From NCBI GenBank assembly GCA_964059195.1, contig CAXKWD010000007.1, positions 21,525,023 through 21,589,022 on the forward strand: 64,000 nucleotides of DNA, given 5' to 3'. Source of the DNA: Ectobius pallidus. Its lineage: Eukaryota; Arthropoda; Insecta; Blattodea; Ectobiidae. This document shows, one piece after another, positions 35,571 to 46,825 of this stretch. The number at the start of each line of letters is the position of its first letter. Positions within the stretch are counted from its first letter, which is position 1. The translations under genes were made by a program, and so were the position numbers. The notes under the pieces were generated by a model. The model searched no databases. It saw only the letters and a program-made list of their open reading frames with translations, and was not told the origin of the DNA.

Positions 35571-36769
35571 AATTTCCGCAGTGCATTTCCTCAAAAACTA
35601 CCTCCACAGTTCTTCATAAATTTTCAATTCCCTGCCTTCATAAAATTCGCAGTTCTCATATACCAATACAAAATTTCCCCGTTCACTTTCAGTGTTCTTA
35701 ATGTCTCCATAAAGCAAAATAGTAAAAATAGAAAGCAAGCAAGGTTATTATGTACTGAGTAGGACTGAAGCCGTAGCGGCGGGCGACGGGTTTGCGAACT
35801 AAATCAACGCTCTATCTCGAACGACATGAAAATTGTTTAGTAATTATGTGTTTTTCCCATATGACCATAATCGAGTCAGAAAATAGTGTGCAGTTTCTAT
35901 ATGACCAGAAACCAGGTGAAAAATTTTGGTGTGCAGTTTCCAACGCTGGATATAAGATATAATTTTGTTTCTTATAAATATAATAAATTCATGGTGTAAT
36001 GTGCACATACATTACCGATCACTATTTTCACGAAATTTTCAAATATACTGTGTTGAGTGCTGTATTTTATTAATTTAGGTCTAGTAGGGGCCTATGTGTA
36101 ACATAAATTATAAGGTGATTTATTTTAACATTAACATATTTCATTATGTTATTTGATCTTAAATATCATATTACGTCAGAAAGCTATTACTATTTTTCAA
36201 ATATATGGATGAAAAATTACCTGCATGAGATTATATAAAAAAACTCGTTGACGGGATTCTCCGAAATAAGATTAAAATATGGCACAGCGATCACAATATT
36301 GCTAAAGGCAGTAAGATGCTCAAGTAAAGAATTCATCTGTAAGCACTGTTCCATACACGATGATTAGATTGTCTTTAAGTTCTTCTAACACTATTATTTA
36401 TGGGGGAACTTGAAAAATAAAGTGTATAGGTCAGTTTCCCATAAGTACATTAGAAGGACTTAAAGACATCACAAGAGAATGAACTCTATTTCGGAAGCTG
36501 AACTTATGCGCGGGAAAGAAAAATTTACTAAAAAGGTGCGAGTGTTGTGTGGATGCAAGAGGAGGACATTTACAACACCTCTTGTGATGAGGTATGTGGT
36601 TATTTTCATTGTAATTTTAACTGTAACGGTGAGAACCTGAATCATTACACCGTTAGCGGCTTTATTTTCGTATATATTCCACCCGATCGCTCAGGAGTTA
36701 GAGCTATGGCCGCCGCGACGCAGAAACCCGCTCGATTGACCAACTCTTACGTGAAACGCACTGTATTTA
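35571..36769. other. Unassigned DNA
   Basis: TATGACCAGAA / TATGACCATAA repeats near 35860-35910 are the only local structure. The 82-codon frame at 36547-36795 is not recognised. Confidence 0.4.
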
Positions 36770-36900
36770 TTAAGTGCCAGAATGGTACTTTATGAGATTG
36801 GGTGGTGGACGGGAAAATGTCTGTCTGTTCGTCCATGTGTCTGTACGCGCGATAACTCAAGTACGCGCTATCAGATTTTCAGGAAATTTTTCGTTTGTGT
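36770..36900 (+). repeat. Repeat Y fragment
   Basis: AGTGCCAGAATGGTACTTTA, GGTGGACGGGAAAATGTCTG, a CTGT-rich run and GCGCGATAACTCAA match the head of the 55385 and 23040 copies. It ends before the CCGGT-rich monomers. Confidence 0.75.
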
Positions 36901-37498
36901 GTGTGTTGTACATTAGCCTCAGATGAATGTCCACTGCTTCTCTCATCATCATCATCAGCAATATCATCATCATCATCACAAAATGAGCATCTTATTGCAT
37001 TGCCGTAATTCTTTGCTCACTCCCACGTATAACAAACCAGCTCTTTTTCTGTACCACAAATCAATCGTAGAACTTCTATTCGAACCCCTCTGTATCATAA
37101 ACTTTTAGATCTGAAAAGGAACATTTTTTATGCTTTTATGCCTTCCAAATTTCTTCAACATAAAACGTGGACAGAATTATTTCACAATATTTAGGCCAAT
37201 GAACCTCTTAATTGAATTTAGAAATTTACAGACTGTTTATTTGTTGAGCCCGTTATAGATTTAGACCTATACCTACCCGCATTCTTAAAAGTCGACATGT
37301 ACCAACTTATTTAAGAATAGTTAGTAAACTATAAATTAATGTCTGTGGAATATTAATTGATTGCTAGATAATTTACAAACGATTTTGTTTTCCCCATCCA
37401 ATAAAACAGTTTATGTGTAAGCATTTTATCAATTTAGTCGTGGCAGAATGCCTACCGGCTTTTGATTAAGTGGCACAACAGTTTAGTGTCGCGTCATC
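36901..37498. other. Unassigned DNA
   Basis: Contains an interrupted (CAT)n run at about 36943-36978 that yields a His-rich 61-codon frame. Confidence 0.45.
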
Positions 37499-37500
37499 TA

Positions 37501-38166
37501 CGAGGTGCATCCATAATGTAAGTTCCCCTGGGGCCGTTTACAGGAACAAAACCCAATTTCCAGTAAATATTTATTGCAACAGACAAAGTCAGTGTTCAGC
37601 TATTTTTCAACATATTCGCCACAGGAATTGAAACATTTGTCATACCGTGGGACCAACTTTTGAATACCTTTGTCGTAAAAGTGTACCGCCTGGGATTTGT
37701 ACCACTGTGTGACAATACACCTTGGCCTCTGTCATTCTTTGTCATTTCGTGAGGTATATGAAAAGATGGAAATTACTGGGAGCGAGGTCCGGGCTTTAGG
37801 GTGAATGTTTAAACACCTCCCCGCCGAACTTCTGCAGGAGACCTGCTAGGAGGTGTTTAAACGTCCACCATATAGCCCGGACTTCGCTCTCAGTGTTTTC
37901 CATCTTTTCCTATACCTAAAGAAATGACAGAGAATAACAGAGAGGTAGAGAAGTTTGTCACACAGTGGTTCAAATCCCTGGCGACAGACTTCTACGACAT
38001 AGGAGTTAAAAAGTGGGTTCCACAATATGAGAAATGTTTCAGTTCCGGTGGCGATATGTTGAAAATAGCTGAACACTTGTGTGTCTGTTGCAATAAATAT
38101 TCCCTTGAAATTGTATTTTGTTTCTGTAAACGGCCTCAGGGAAACTTACATTATGGACGCGTCTCG
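37501..38166. mobile_element. Palindromic mariner derivative
   Basis: Two arms of ~320-330 bp, 37501-37830 and 37847-38166, are inverted copies of the same mariner end. Both outer tips are CGAGnNGCnTCCATAATGTAAG-like and are flanked by TA (37499-37500, 38167-38168), the mariner target. Each arm encodes, toward its tip, the C-terminal part of a mariner transposase: a degraded SPD..HLF region carrying the third catalytic acidic position, then an FY..GI.KLVPRY-type stretch ending in YVEK in the left arm. The N-terminal binding domain and first two catalytic residues are absent. The two arms have drifted by roughly 15-20%, so the palindrome is old. Confidence 0.85.
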
Positions 38167-38168
38167 TA

Positions 38169-38804
38169 CAAATGAAATGACACTAGTTGGGAATGTAGGG
38201 TATGCTATAATTTATTAATTAGCGAATATCTTGTTATTTTCATGTTCCGTACGTTTATCTGTTTTAACACTGGTCACATAGGTTTTCTTGAATATCAACA
38301 TATGCACCTGACTTCATGTAATTGTCGCAATTAGCATACAAGTAACTCTACGCCGCCAAAGAAAGTTTACGCCCTGTTCGGTAACAGTAATTTTCCCTTA
38401 CATAACCTGGTAAAAGTTAGTCTCTGCTTTTTGTCACTGCAACCATTCATCTCCATTAGCCAACATTTTCATCTCTGCCCAGGAGTTGTACCTCGTAACC
38501 CAAATTCCTTCGTCGAGTTCTTCTTATACAGATGACTACAGTCATTTTGGGAAGTCTAGTGTGGAAGTACAATCGAATTTGCAAATTAAAAGCAAGCTTC
38601 ACAACATGCTATAATCTCTTTTAAACGTAATTTTTTAAGTAAAACTTCTTTAGCCGCGGTAGGGGTAAATCGAGAGCTTGTGTAACGCGAAAAAATCGTC
38701 AAGAAATTAATGTAGGCCACGCTCAAAATCGTCACGAAATTAGTGAGGTGTGACGGAACGGACTGCACAGAAAACAATCAACTCAATGATTAGGCTTATC
38801 CACA
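38169..38804. other. Unassigned DNA
   Basis: Nothing recognisable. Confidence 0.4.
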
Positions 38805-39225
38805 GTTTAAAAATTTAAAGTTAAAAAATCCAAAATTTAAATTATCCAAAATTCAAAAAATGGAAAATTCAAAATAAAAAAGTTCAAAGATCCAAAATTT
38901 AAAAAATCCAAAATTCTAAAATTAAAAATTCAAAGATCCAAAATTCAAAAGTCCAAAAATCCAAAATAAAAAAATAAAAAATCCAAAATAAAAAATCCAA
39001 ATATCCAAAATTTAAAAATTAAAAATTAAAAAAATTAAAAAAATTAAAATCCAAAATTAAAAATCCAAAATCCAAAATTTAATAATAAAAAATCCAAATT
39101 TTAAAAATCGAAAATTAAAAAATCCAAAATAAAAAAGTCCAAAAACCCAATATTAAAAAAGTACAACAATCCAAAATTTAAAAATCCAATAATCCAAAAT
39201 TTAAAAATAAAAAAATTAAAACACG
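38805..39225. repeat. A-tract minisatellite, (AAAATCCAAAATT)n-like
   Basis: About 420 bp of degenerate AAAATCCAAAA and AAAATTAAAAA units of variable length, with almost no G on the plus strand. A-tracts recur at short, roughly helical spacing. It is a minisatellite, not a CRISPR array, since no unit length or spacer is constant. Confidence 0.85.
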
Positions 39226-39295
39226 TTTTACTCATGTCGCGTGGTGTTCCACGCACACTTTTTTTTTTTAACTATTTATATAGACTACAGTTTTT

Positions 39296-39480
39296 TCGCC
39301 GTGGCAAGTTGGATGAGGCCCTGCACCACAGACCAGAAGGTCGCGGGTTCGATCCCGATGAGATCGTTAAAATGTTTCAATTGGCCTAATCCTTCTGGTG
39401 GCGCTATGGCCCCGGGGTCGACTCAACCCCTAAACGAAATGAGTACCAGGAGCAATCATGGAGTATAGACGGTTGGTGCG
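39296..39480 (+). repeat. SINE-B, best copy
   Basis: Head GTGGCAAGTTGGATGAGGCC (A box) and GCGGGTTCGATCCCGATG (B box), with AGACCAGAAGG between them as in arginine tRNAs. The body reads GGCGCTATGGCCCCGGGGTC then AATGAGTACCAGGAGCAATC. Target duplications were not resolved. Fragments of the family lie at 715 and, inverted, at 20515. Confidence 0.82.
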
Positions 39481-40129
39481 TAAGACTATGGCCTATACAG
39501 GAATCACTTTACTTCACGTTACAGTACCGGTATGTATTTAGATAATATTTCTTCTGTTCCACATCTGGTAGTTTTAATCTTAATAGTATGGATTTCTGAA
39601 TATTTCCGGCTAAAATATCATATCAGTGGTAGTGTAATATTCTGTAGTACTAAAGTAGAATTCATATAATTATAATTGTATAAGTAACCTACATTACAAT
39701 AACTTTGAAACTAAAACTAGATAAAATAAAATAAGGTAAACTGATATATCAAAGTGCCAGATGGAATTAATAGGTCATATTTCACATGCTTCTGACATAG
39801 GCCTACTTGTCACAGACTTTATTCTATTTATATTGTTATATAAGCCATCTAAAGCATAAACGTTTATTATTATCAATACCGTGCCCTATTTAAATATTAT
39901 AATAATAATTATATTATTATTATAATGTTAATAAGTAATTCCTTAGCAGTAACGTAAATAAATACACCCTTCACTAACTATGAATCACAATATTACTACC
40001 GTATCGGTTGAACTAAATACTGACAAATATTTATCATTTACTGACCATGAGTTATCTGTAGGTATAAAATTTTCTCTGTGGATTGCAGATATCCATTTAA
40101 ACCGTCTGGATTGATCTTTGGAAATAATC
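39481..40129. other. Unassigned DNA
   Basis: Includes a short match to the 21960 repeat near 39734 and TAA/TTA-rich stretches near 39895-39930. Confidence 0.45.
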
Positions 40130-40745
40130 ACATGTTTGACATCCCTATCAAAGCCCACTTCTCTGAAATCTATCCTAATATTGTCCTCCCGCCTACGTCT
40201 AGGTCTTCCAAGTGGTCTTTTCTCTCCGGGTCTCCCAGTCAATATTTTAAAGATATGTCTTTCGTCCCCCATGCGCGCAACATGTTCAGCCCATTTCTTA
40301 CTATATCCGGTGATGTAGATTTACGGCACGTAAAAGAACTCCAAGAATAAATTAGAGCCTCTGGACAAAATTTCTCGACCCTTTTACATGCAAGCAATAC
40401 CTTAGTTTTCGGAGGGGGGTTAAGGGGCGATGGGCTTACCACCTGTCCCTCTGCCCTCTCTAGGAAAATAAGCGTAACAAAATTCACATCGGTAAACAGA
40501 AACCTCCACTTGGAGGCCCTTCGCCTCAACATGGGGGCATAGGATTCGAGAGAGATATCCAATGACGAGACAGGTTATGAAACTCGTCGTTATGCAGTTT
40601 TCTCCAGTCCCCATTTTCATTTCTCTTAGGCCCAAATATTTTCCTAAGCACCCTGTTTTCGAATACTCTCAGATTATGTTCTTCCCGAAGAGTAAGTGAC
40701 CACGTCACGCATCCTGAAAACACTTTGCTCGCCCCTTGTAGCAAG
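40130..40745 (-). pseudogene. Non-LTR retrotransposon ORF, C-terminal remnant
   Basis: Two homologous stretches on the minus strand belong to the C-terminal tail of an insect non-LTR polyprotein (endonuclease/reverse transcriptase). The upstream one (~40740-40570) reads TWSLTLREEHNLRVFENRVL and then RKIFGPKR..WRKLHN. The downstream one (~40345-40130) reads HVARMGDER in one frame, then GRPGEKRPLGRPRRRREDNI. About 225 bp of unrelated sequence separates them, with frameshifts. The reverse transcriptase core (YxDD) is not present. A second fragment of the same region lies at 51290-51530. The motif pair is very common in arthropod genomes; I leave the clade open. Confidence 0.82.
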
Positions 40746-42224
40746 TTTAAAGAAGGAAGTAGGGGAACGTGGAGAGAAGATATATTTAAATTCCGTTAGA
40801 AGTAATTTATGGTAGTATTTACCCAAATCTGGGTTTGGAGTGGGCGGAACGCGTGTCCCGACCACCCGACAACACGGCCACACCTCTGACACTTAATAAA
40901 CCCGTAAATTGAATTCACAGATTCCAAATTGCCAAATCAACGGTAAACCTGTTTCAAAAATAAATAAAAATCCCACAATATTTAATTGCCTTCTCATTTT
41001 ACGGTATGGCATCTACAAAAGAAGTTCCCTATAAAACTCACGAAATGAAGCCAAGCGACGCCTTGAATCGATAACTAAACAAAAGCTGGATTCTTTTAGT
41101 TGTTTAATTTTATTGTTCTGCACCTTAACAGAACATAATATTAAAGTACAATAAAATAAAAGATGCTTGGAATGTAGTAAACGAACTGCCATCTTTGTAA
41201 GTAAGCGCCAATGCTTTTAACCTTCTCGAATATTTCGAAATTACAGACTTGATTTATATGTTATCTTGGTTGGAAAACGAAGGATTTTTAATATGGAATG
41301 GTTCTTAAAACAATAATTTACTTCCCCCTTAACTACGTGTTTTCGCATCGTTCCGCATTGGTTTATTGTTGTGGAGCAATATTATTAGCGCATCACAAAA
41401 TGTAGATTACTTACAAAAATCTATGTTATTAAGCGTTGCTTTGGGTCGCCCCCTACAGGTATGTAGGCTATGTGATGAACGCACAGTCAACGCCACCTGT
41501 TAACAAGATAGTATTCAATTCGTAGATTAATTGCCAGAGCAACGGGTAGGGGGGGGGGAGGAAAGCATTGAATTATTTGGACGAAACTCACTATGCGGGT
41601 TTTTGTGGGGTATTTGAATCTGGAGTTCTGTTTTTTTTTCCGGCGATTATTTACTCAACTGCTAGAATTTTCATTTAAATAATTTATATAACAGAAAAAA
41701 TTATAACATTATATTTATTAACACTTACATCGTTTTTACATACATTGCATGAATTACATGATTTTATCCTTAGTTATATTGTTTTTCGTAACAAATATGA
41801 ATAACACTGTTAAACACACATTCTGTGACACGGAAATTTTTTGGTGTTTCCGATGTATTGAGGCACCCTAATAACAAATCTAAAAACAGAAATTGCCTAT
41901 CACCCACGGATTTTTAATAACAAGTGTTTATTTTTTAAATATAACAAAAAAACAGCAATCAATTCAACAGTTTAGTGAGTCACTTTATGCATATTGTACC
42001 ACTTCGTGTAATGTATGTATCAACAGTGTGTTAAGAAAAGTTCATTCCAGTATATCAAATGCAAGAAGTACGCACCCAAATGAGATTGTGCATTAGTAGG
42101 CATTTACCCGCATATGAAGTTACTGCATTTCCTATGTCGTCTTTACTAACGTGTTTGTGTTCTACATACTTGGTTTATTTTTATTATTGTACTGTGATTG
42201 ACTGTGAATTAACAAGTCAATACA
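40746..42224. other. Unassigned DNA
   Basis: A G-run lies near 41551-41560. No promoter motif could be placed with confidence ahead of the 42225 reading frame. Confidence 0.4.
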
Positions 42225-42560
42225 ATGCCTAGGCAGTGTGTAAATAATGTCAACAGTTTTTGTTATGAGTGTGAAGAAATAACTTTTAAATCGCAAAAAC
42301 GTAATTTCACCCAACTTGTGCGAAGAGCTTACAAACTTTATTTCGGAGTTAAAGTAGGAGATCAAGATAAGTCATGGGCCCCTCACATATGTTGCAAGAC
42401 TTGTGTAACAATGTTAACAGGTTGATTGAAAGGTCAAAAACGTAATATTGGATTTGCAGTACCAATGGTGTGGAGAGAACCAAAAGACCGTCCATCAGAT
42501 TGTTACTTTTGCCTCACTAAAATACAGGGCATCGGACTGAAGTCCAAGGATGCTGTGCAA
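42225..42560 (+). pseudogene. Decayed multicopy insect gene, N-terminal part
   Basis: Starts at MPRQCVNN and encodes two cysteine clusters: CYEC followed by CCKTC (residues ~13-58) suggests a zinc-binding module, and VWREPKDRPSDCYFC follows. I recall this arrangement from a multicopy family of uncharacterised insect proteins, possibly itself carried by transposons. A TGA at 42423 replaces what I expect to be a tryptophan codon (TGG). The reading frame runs into the hAT element at 42561; the first base after the right duplication (45470) resumes the same frame. Function unknown; family call is from memory. Confidence 0.6.
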
Positions 42561-45461
42561 CAGTGGCGGCTCGCACATATTCAACAACCAGTGCCAATAC
42601 CGGAGATAAAAATACTACTATTACTACTGACTACTACTACTGACTATTACTACTGAGACTATGGAAACTATAAAAACAACTACATAATTACAAAATTAAT
42701 AATAATAATAATAACAATAATAATAATAAAAGGAACAACTCACCAAAAGACCATAAACGCAACCAGTGTACACCCTGCTGATGAGACTAATATTTTCGAT
42801 AGATAAAATCCATTCGCCGATCCTTCTCACTTGAAAACATATCAATAACTTTTTTGTTGAAATTGTCTATTTTACAAACGAAAGTTTTTTCACACGACAG
42901 CATTCCTAAAGCCGTTAATCTGTCTTCTTTCATAGTGTTCCTAAGAAACGTTTTAATCCGTTTCAACATGGAAAAACACCTCTCTGCTTCTGATGTTGAC
43001 ATAGGCATTGTTATCAGCATTTTCAAAAGTGTTGCTGTTTCAGGGAAAAGATCACATAGCTGATTGTCCAAAATGAAGTTTAAAAGTGGTACTGCACCAG
43101 AAACCGCCCTTAACTCTGGTCTTGTGTAGCACAATTCCAACTCACTTTTCAATCTCTTTCCGTCTAAAGATGGGCACATTTTAATAGTTTGACTAAGATA
43201 ACTGTCTGGAAACTGGATTCTGTAATTTTCAAATTGTTCGTCAAATAATTTGGTAGCTGTAAGGTGGTCGGTAAACTGAAATCGGAACTTTATATCTACG
43301 ATAATTGCGTTACAAATTTCTACTGCTTGCCTTTTTTTATCATCAGAAAAAACATCAGCACGCCTTCTTTTAAACGATGTTGCATCATCTATGTTCGTGG
43401 TTAAACTTTCAACTTCAGTAATAATGTCTTCAATTTCTTCCCTAACTAATTGTATACATTCCTCGAAATTACGTATGTTTTGCCGAACTTCGACGGGATC
43501 ATTACTTCTCTTCTGTAGCTGATTGAAAATTATTTCTACATGGGGCATTATTTTGTGGAAAAAGGTTAACCAGAAGACAAAATGTTTATCATTCAACAAT
43601 AATTTGTATGCACTGGCTTGGCGCAGGGTAGAATCTAAAGTTATATCATCACGGGTCTCAATTGTTTCCATCACATCAATTAATTCGTTCCTAAATTCAA
43701 AAATTGTGTTTACGCCACGAGATTGAAAGTTCCATCTAGTATTTGAAGCTCGAGGTAATCTTCTTCGAACAGTTTCATCTAATATTTGCGTTCTTTGGGA
43801 GGAATTAGAAAAAAAAAGAACAAATTCCAGACAAATTTGAGAAAAATATTCGGGCTTGTCGGTTAATCGATGCTGCTTTGGACATTATTAGGTTAACCTG
43901 ATGTGCATAACAGTGTATGTAATTAGCATTTTGGTATTTGTCTTTTATTAATTTTTGGACACCACTCAAACCCCCGCTCATTACGGAAGCACCGTCATAA
44001 CTCTGGGCGATTAGTTTATTTGGATTACTACTTAGTAATGGCTCAAGTTCAGTTAAAATGCACTTGGAAATGGCATGTGCATCATGACCTTCAGGATTTA
44101 AGAATTTCCAGAATCTTTCCACAGGCTTTGCGTCAACAATGTAACGTAATAGTAAAACTAATTGAAACTGACAAGAGACATCAGTCGTATCATCGGCAAT
44201 AATAGAAATATAGTTTGCACTGTCCAACTCTTTTTTGACTTCTTCATGATACACTTTTAACATGCAGTCAAGCAAGTCATTTTGGATAGTTTTTGAAGTC
44301 CCCTTAAAAGCTGATGACTTGCTTAAGTGTTCCTTTAAGTCTTTATCTAACTCGGAGCTGAAGTTAATTAATTCACGAAAGATACCCTTATTTTGTGAAT
44401 TCTCAGATTCGTCGTGTCCCCTTAAAGCTAATTCTAGTGCACCACAAAACCTTATACAATTTATTATTAAATTTAATACATATCTGTTTTTATCAACTTG
44501 CTCGTTGTGTTTTGCAATCGCGAGCCTATAGTGTGAATGCAATTGATTTTCAATATTAGTTTTGCCCAACATAGACAAACTGAATATATTGTTCATATGA
44601 ATCTTTGATTTTTGATGTGATTTCATTTTATCCCACAAGTGCACTAAATCCGTAATACCTCCTTTTGTCCAGCTGGTATCACCCCCGAAGAGAATGCAGG
44701 GGAAGCAGAATAGCGCATTTTTTTCCTCGCACCCACACAACCAGTTGTTCTTTAGGTAAATATCTGGGTTGAATTTACGAGACCTGTTCACTTTAGCACT
44801 TTCCTGTTTCTGATTGATATTTAAGAACGGCGTGGGTCTGCCTAATTCTTTAATTCGTAACTTATTTTCATACGATAAGGCTGAAAATGGTGTCTTTAAT
44901 AAAGCGCCTACAGAATTCATTGTTGCACAGCACTTGACACTACGTAAGAAACTGATACAACTTCACATAACAGATTTCACACAAAGACTGAACTAGTGGA
45001 TGAAAACAGGGAGGGATTTTATGATCTTAGTGACCTTGTTTCTTCAAAGATTCACCCTGCTTTCTCTTTTAAGTTAACACAGGCCTTCACGCGGAATTGC
45101 ATTTTTTTTGTGTGTGGTCTTTCTTCTAAGTGTTAACCTCGGCAAATCGACCATGTAGCCAGTGTTTCTTTTCTGGTGCCGGGCACGACTTTCTGTTAGA
45201 ATTTTAAGAGGAATAACCTATACATTGCGCGCGCATCCCATTATTTTCCTTATGGGAGGTAGTGCCGGGCACTACCTACAGCAGACGGTTTCTGAATCTT
45301 TCAGTAGCAGTGCTCTGTCAACCTGGTGGCAACTTTACGAAGCATTTCCATGCGTTATTTCGTTTCTCACCAGTTGCGGCGCGGAAAATATGAATTCTTC
45401 TCTTCTTGTTTTGTGCTGGTAGTGCCATGGCACGGCGGCACTACCTCTTAGGCCGCCACTG
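42561..45461 (-). mobile_element. hAT transposon, complete 2.9 kb, nested in pseudogene
   Basis: Ten-bp inverted ends CAGTGGCGGC are flanked by a perfect 8-bp duplication CTGTGCAA (42553-42560 and 45462-45469). It encodes a hAT transposase on the minus strand (42787-44920) and has ~540 bp of 5' and ~225 bp of 3' non-coding DNA. The 3' side holds simple repeats ((TAC)n and (TAA)n, ~42611-42730). All parts of an autonomous element are present, and only a homopolymer frameshift seems to disable it. Insertion split the reading frame of the surrounding pseudogene. Confidence 0.93.
42787..44920 (-). pseudogene. hAT transposase (TTF-finger, ZMYM1-like), one frameshift
   Basis: The first frame (44920-43805, 371 codons) starts MNSVGALLKTPF. 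It holds a TTF-type zinc-finger-like region (CGCEEKNALFCFPCILF, then an H..H pair), a DUF4371-like core, a probable first catalytic Asp in SIIADDTTDVS and a second in SYDGASVMSG. The second (43674-42787, 295 codons) carries the C-terminal hAT dimerisation block, with SEAERCFSMLKRI supplying the expected catalytic Glu. Between them lie ~130 bp whose shifted frame encodes NTRWNFQSRG, the hAT RW motif. A nine-base A-run at 43809-43817 (T-run on the coding strand) is one base too long for continuity. Length (~700 residues in all) suits the family. Cut-and-paste transposition in the nucleus is the expected role; activity depends on whether the indel is real. Confidence 0.92.
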
Positions 45462-46407
45462 CTGTGCAATATCCCAATTTACCATCAGCCTGGCCCGTCA
45501 AACAAAGTGAAGAACTTCCTATCCCAAACTCACCAGAACCGTGGAGTTTGGACGAAGGTGATCCACCTGATGTTGTGCAATTCGCACAGGAAATCGACAA
45601 TGATCTAGACTTTCAAGCACCAAAATGTTCAACAAAGCCACATCTGGTTTCAAACGCTGAACTGAATGATTTAGTTCGAGATTTAAAACTAGCAAAATCA
45701 CAGTCAGAACTCCTAGCATCCAGATTAAAAGGATGAATCTCCTCGAAGGTGACGTATATATAACTGACTTTCGAAATCATCAAAAAGGACTTACACATTA
45801 TTTCGCTCAAGAAGGGATTTTGGTATAGGATACTGCACGGATGTTGACAACTTATTTGATGCATTGGGGCAGGAACATGAACCAAGCAATTTACACCTAT
45901 TTATTGATTCTTCTAAACTTAGCTTAAAATCATTAGATCGGAACGGAAGGGGGTTCTTGTATCTGAAACAGAAATTTCCGAGAGTTAGTGAGCCAAAAAT
46001 TAAAGAGGGCATATTTGTGGGACTGCAAGTAAGAGAAGTTATGAAAGATGGCAAATATGACAACATGCTGAATGAAGCTGAACTAAGAGCATGGAAAGCT
46101 TTTAAAACAGTTGTGACCAATTTTCTTGGATATGCCAAAGCTGAAAACTACAAAGACCTTGTGACTGAATTACTTAGTGCCTAGAGCGAAATAGGATGTA
46201 ACATGTCATTAAAACTTCACTTTCTGGATGCTCACCTCGATTTCATTCCTGAAAATTTGGGCGCCGTAAGCGACGAACATGGGGGAACAATTCCACCAGG
46301 ACGTTGCAACTATGGAAAAGCGATACCAAGGCAAATGGAGTCCTAGTTTGCTTGCTGATTACTGCTGGACATCAATCCGAGATGCCGCAGTGACAAAATA
46401 TCGCTAA
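45462..46407 (+). pseudogene. Decayed multicopy insect gene, C-terminal part
   Basis: Continues the frame of 42225-42560 after the hAT element (YPNLPSAWPVKQ). It next encodes an acidic linker and AELNDLVRDLKLAKSQ. A one-base deletion near 45735 ends this frame; the adjacent frame continues as NLLEGDVYITDFRNHQKGL. A further shift occurs near 45825. The 45864-46184 frame has LFIDSSKLSLKSL, where I recall ~150 family residues between SLK and the following block, so an internal deletion is likely. A stop at 46182 and a shift in the G-run near 46280 follow before MEKRYQGKW and a final TAA at 46405. It is clearly non-functional. Function of the intact family is unknown to me. Confidence 0.65.
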
Positions 46408-46581
46408 AAAATGTAAAAAAGTGTAATTAAATGAATAGAACGAATCTTTTGTTTCCTTAAGGTCATAAAGATTCGTAATGAAAAGATTAAAACACACCAC
46501 AGACTCATGAACCTTACCCAAACTATGCACAGACAATTAAAACAATTAAAATTAAAACCCCGATTTTGTCGTGCAATTGAC

Positions 46582-46817
46582 GAATAAAGTGGCCGAGCAG
46601 GTAACGTCTTGGACTCGCATTCTGAAGGTCCCAGGTTCAAATCCCGTGGCCGGCCAATTTGACATGGGTTTTTTCATGGTTTCCCCAGCCGTAAAGGCAA
46701 ATGCCGAATTGGATACTTACATACCATGAATCATCCTCACCATTTCATCCTGTTTCATATCCGTTTAAATTAATATCAGTTGAAATTTACTCCATAAAAA
46801 TACACCAATAAAAGAAA
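46582..46817 (+). mobile_element. SINE-F, full-length with TSD
   Basis: The head AGTGGCCGAGCAGGTAACGT with CTTGGACTCGCATTCTGAAG and B box GGTTCAAATCCCGTGGCC resembles a serine/leucine-type tRNA. The body includes CCCCAGCCGTAAAGGCAAAT. The tail is A-rich. The 8-bp duplication CAATTGAC lies at 46574-46581 and 46818-46825. A 3' fragment of the family sits at 2968. Confidence 0.88.
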
Positions 46818-46825
46818 CAATTGAC

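Noticed and set aside
38805..39225. CRISPR-like regular repeats
   Set aside because: No constant repeat or spacer length, all A/T-rich, and the context is eukaryotic.
41540..41640. Possible Helitron interior similar to 12930-12990
   Set aside because: Similarity limited to a short ACGAAACT..CTAT stretch; no hairpin or CTAG end nearby.
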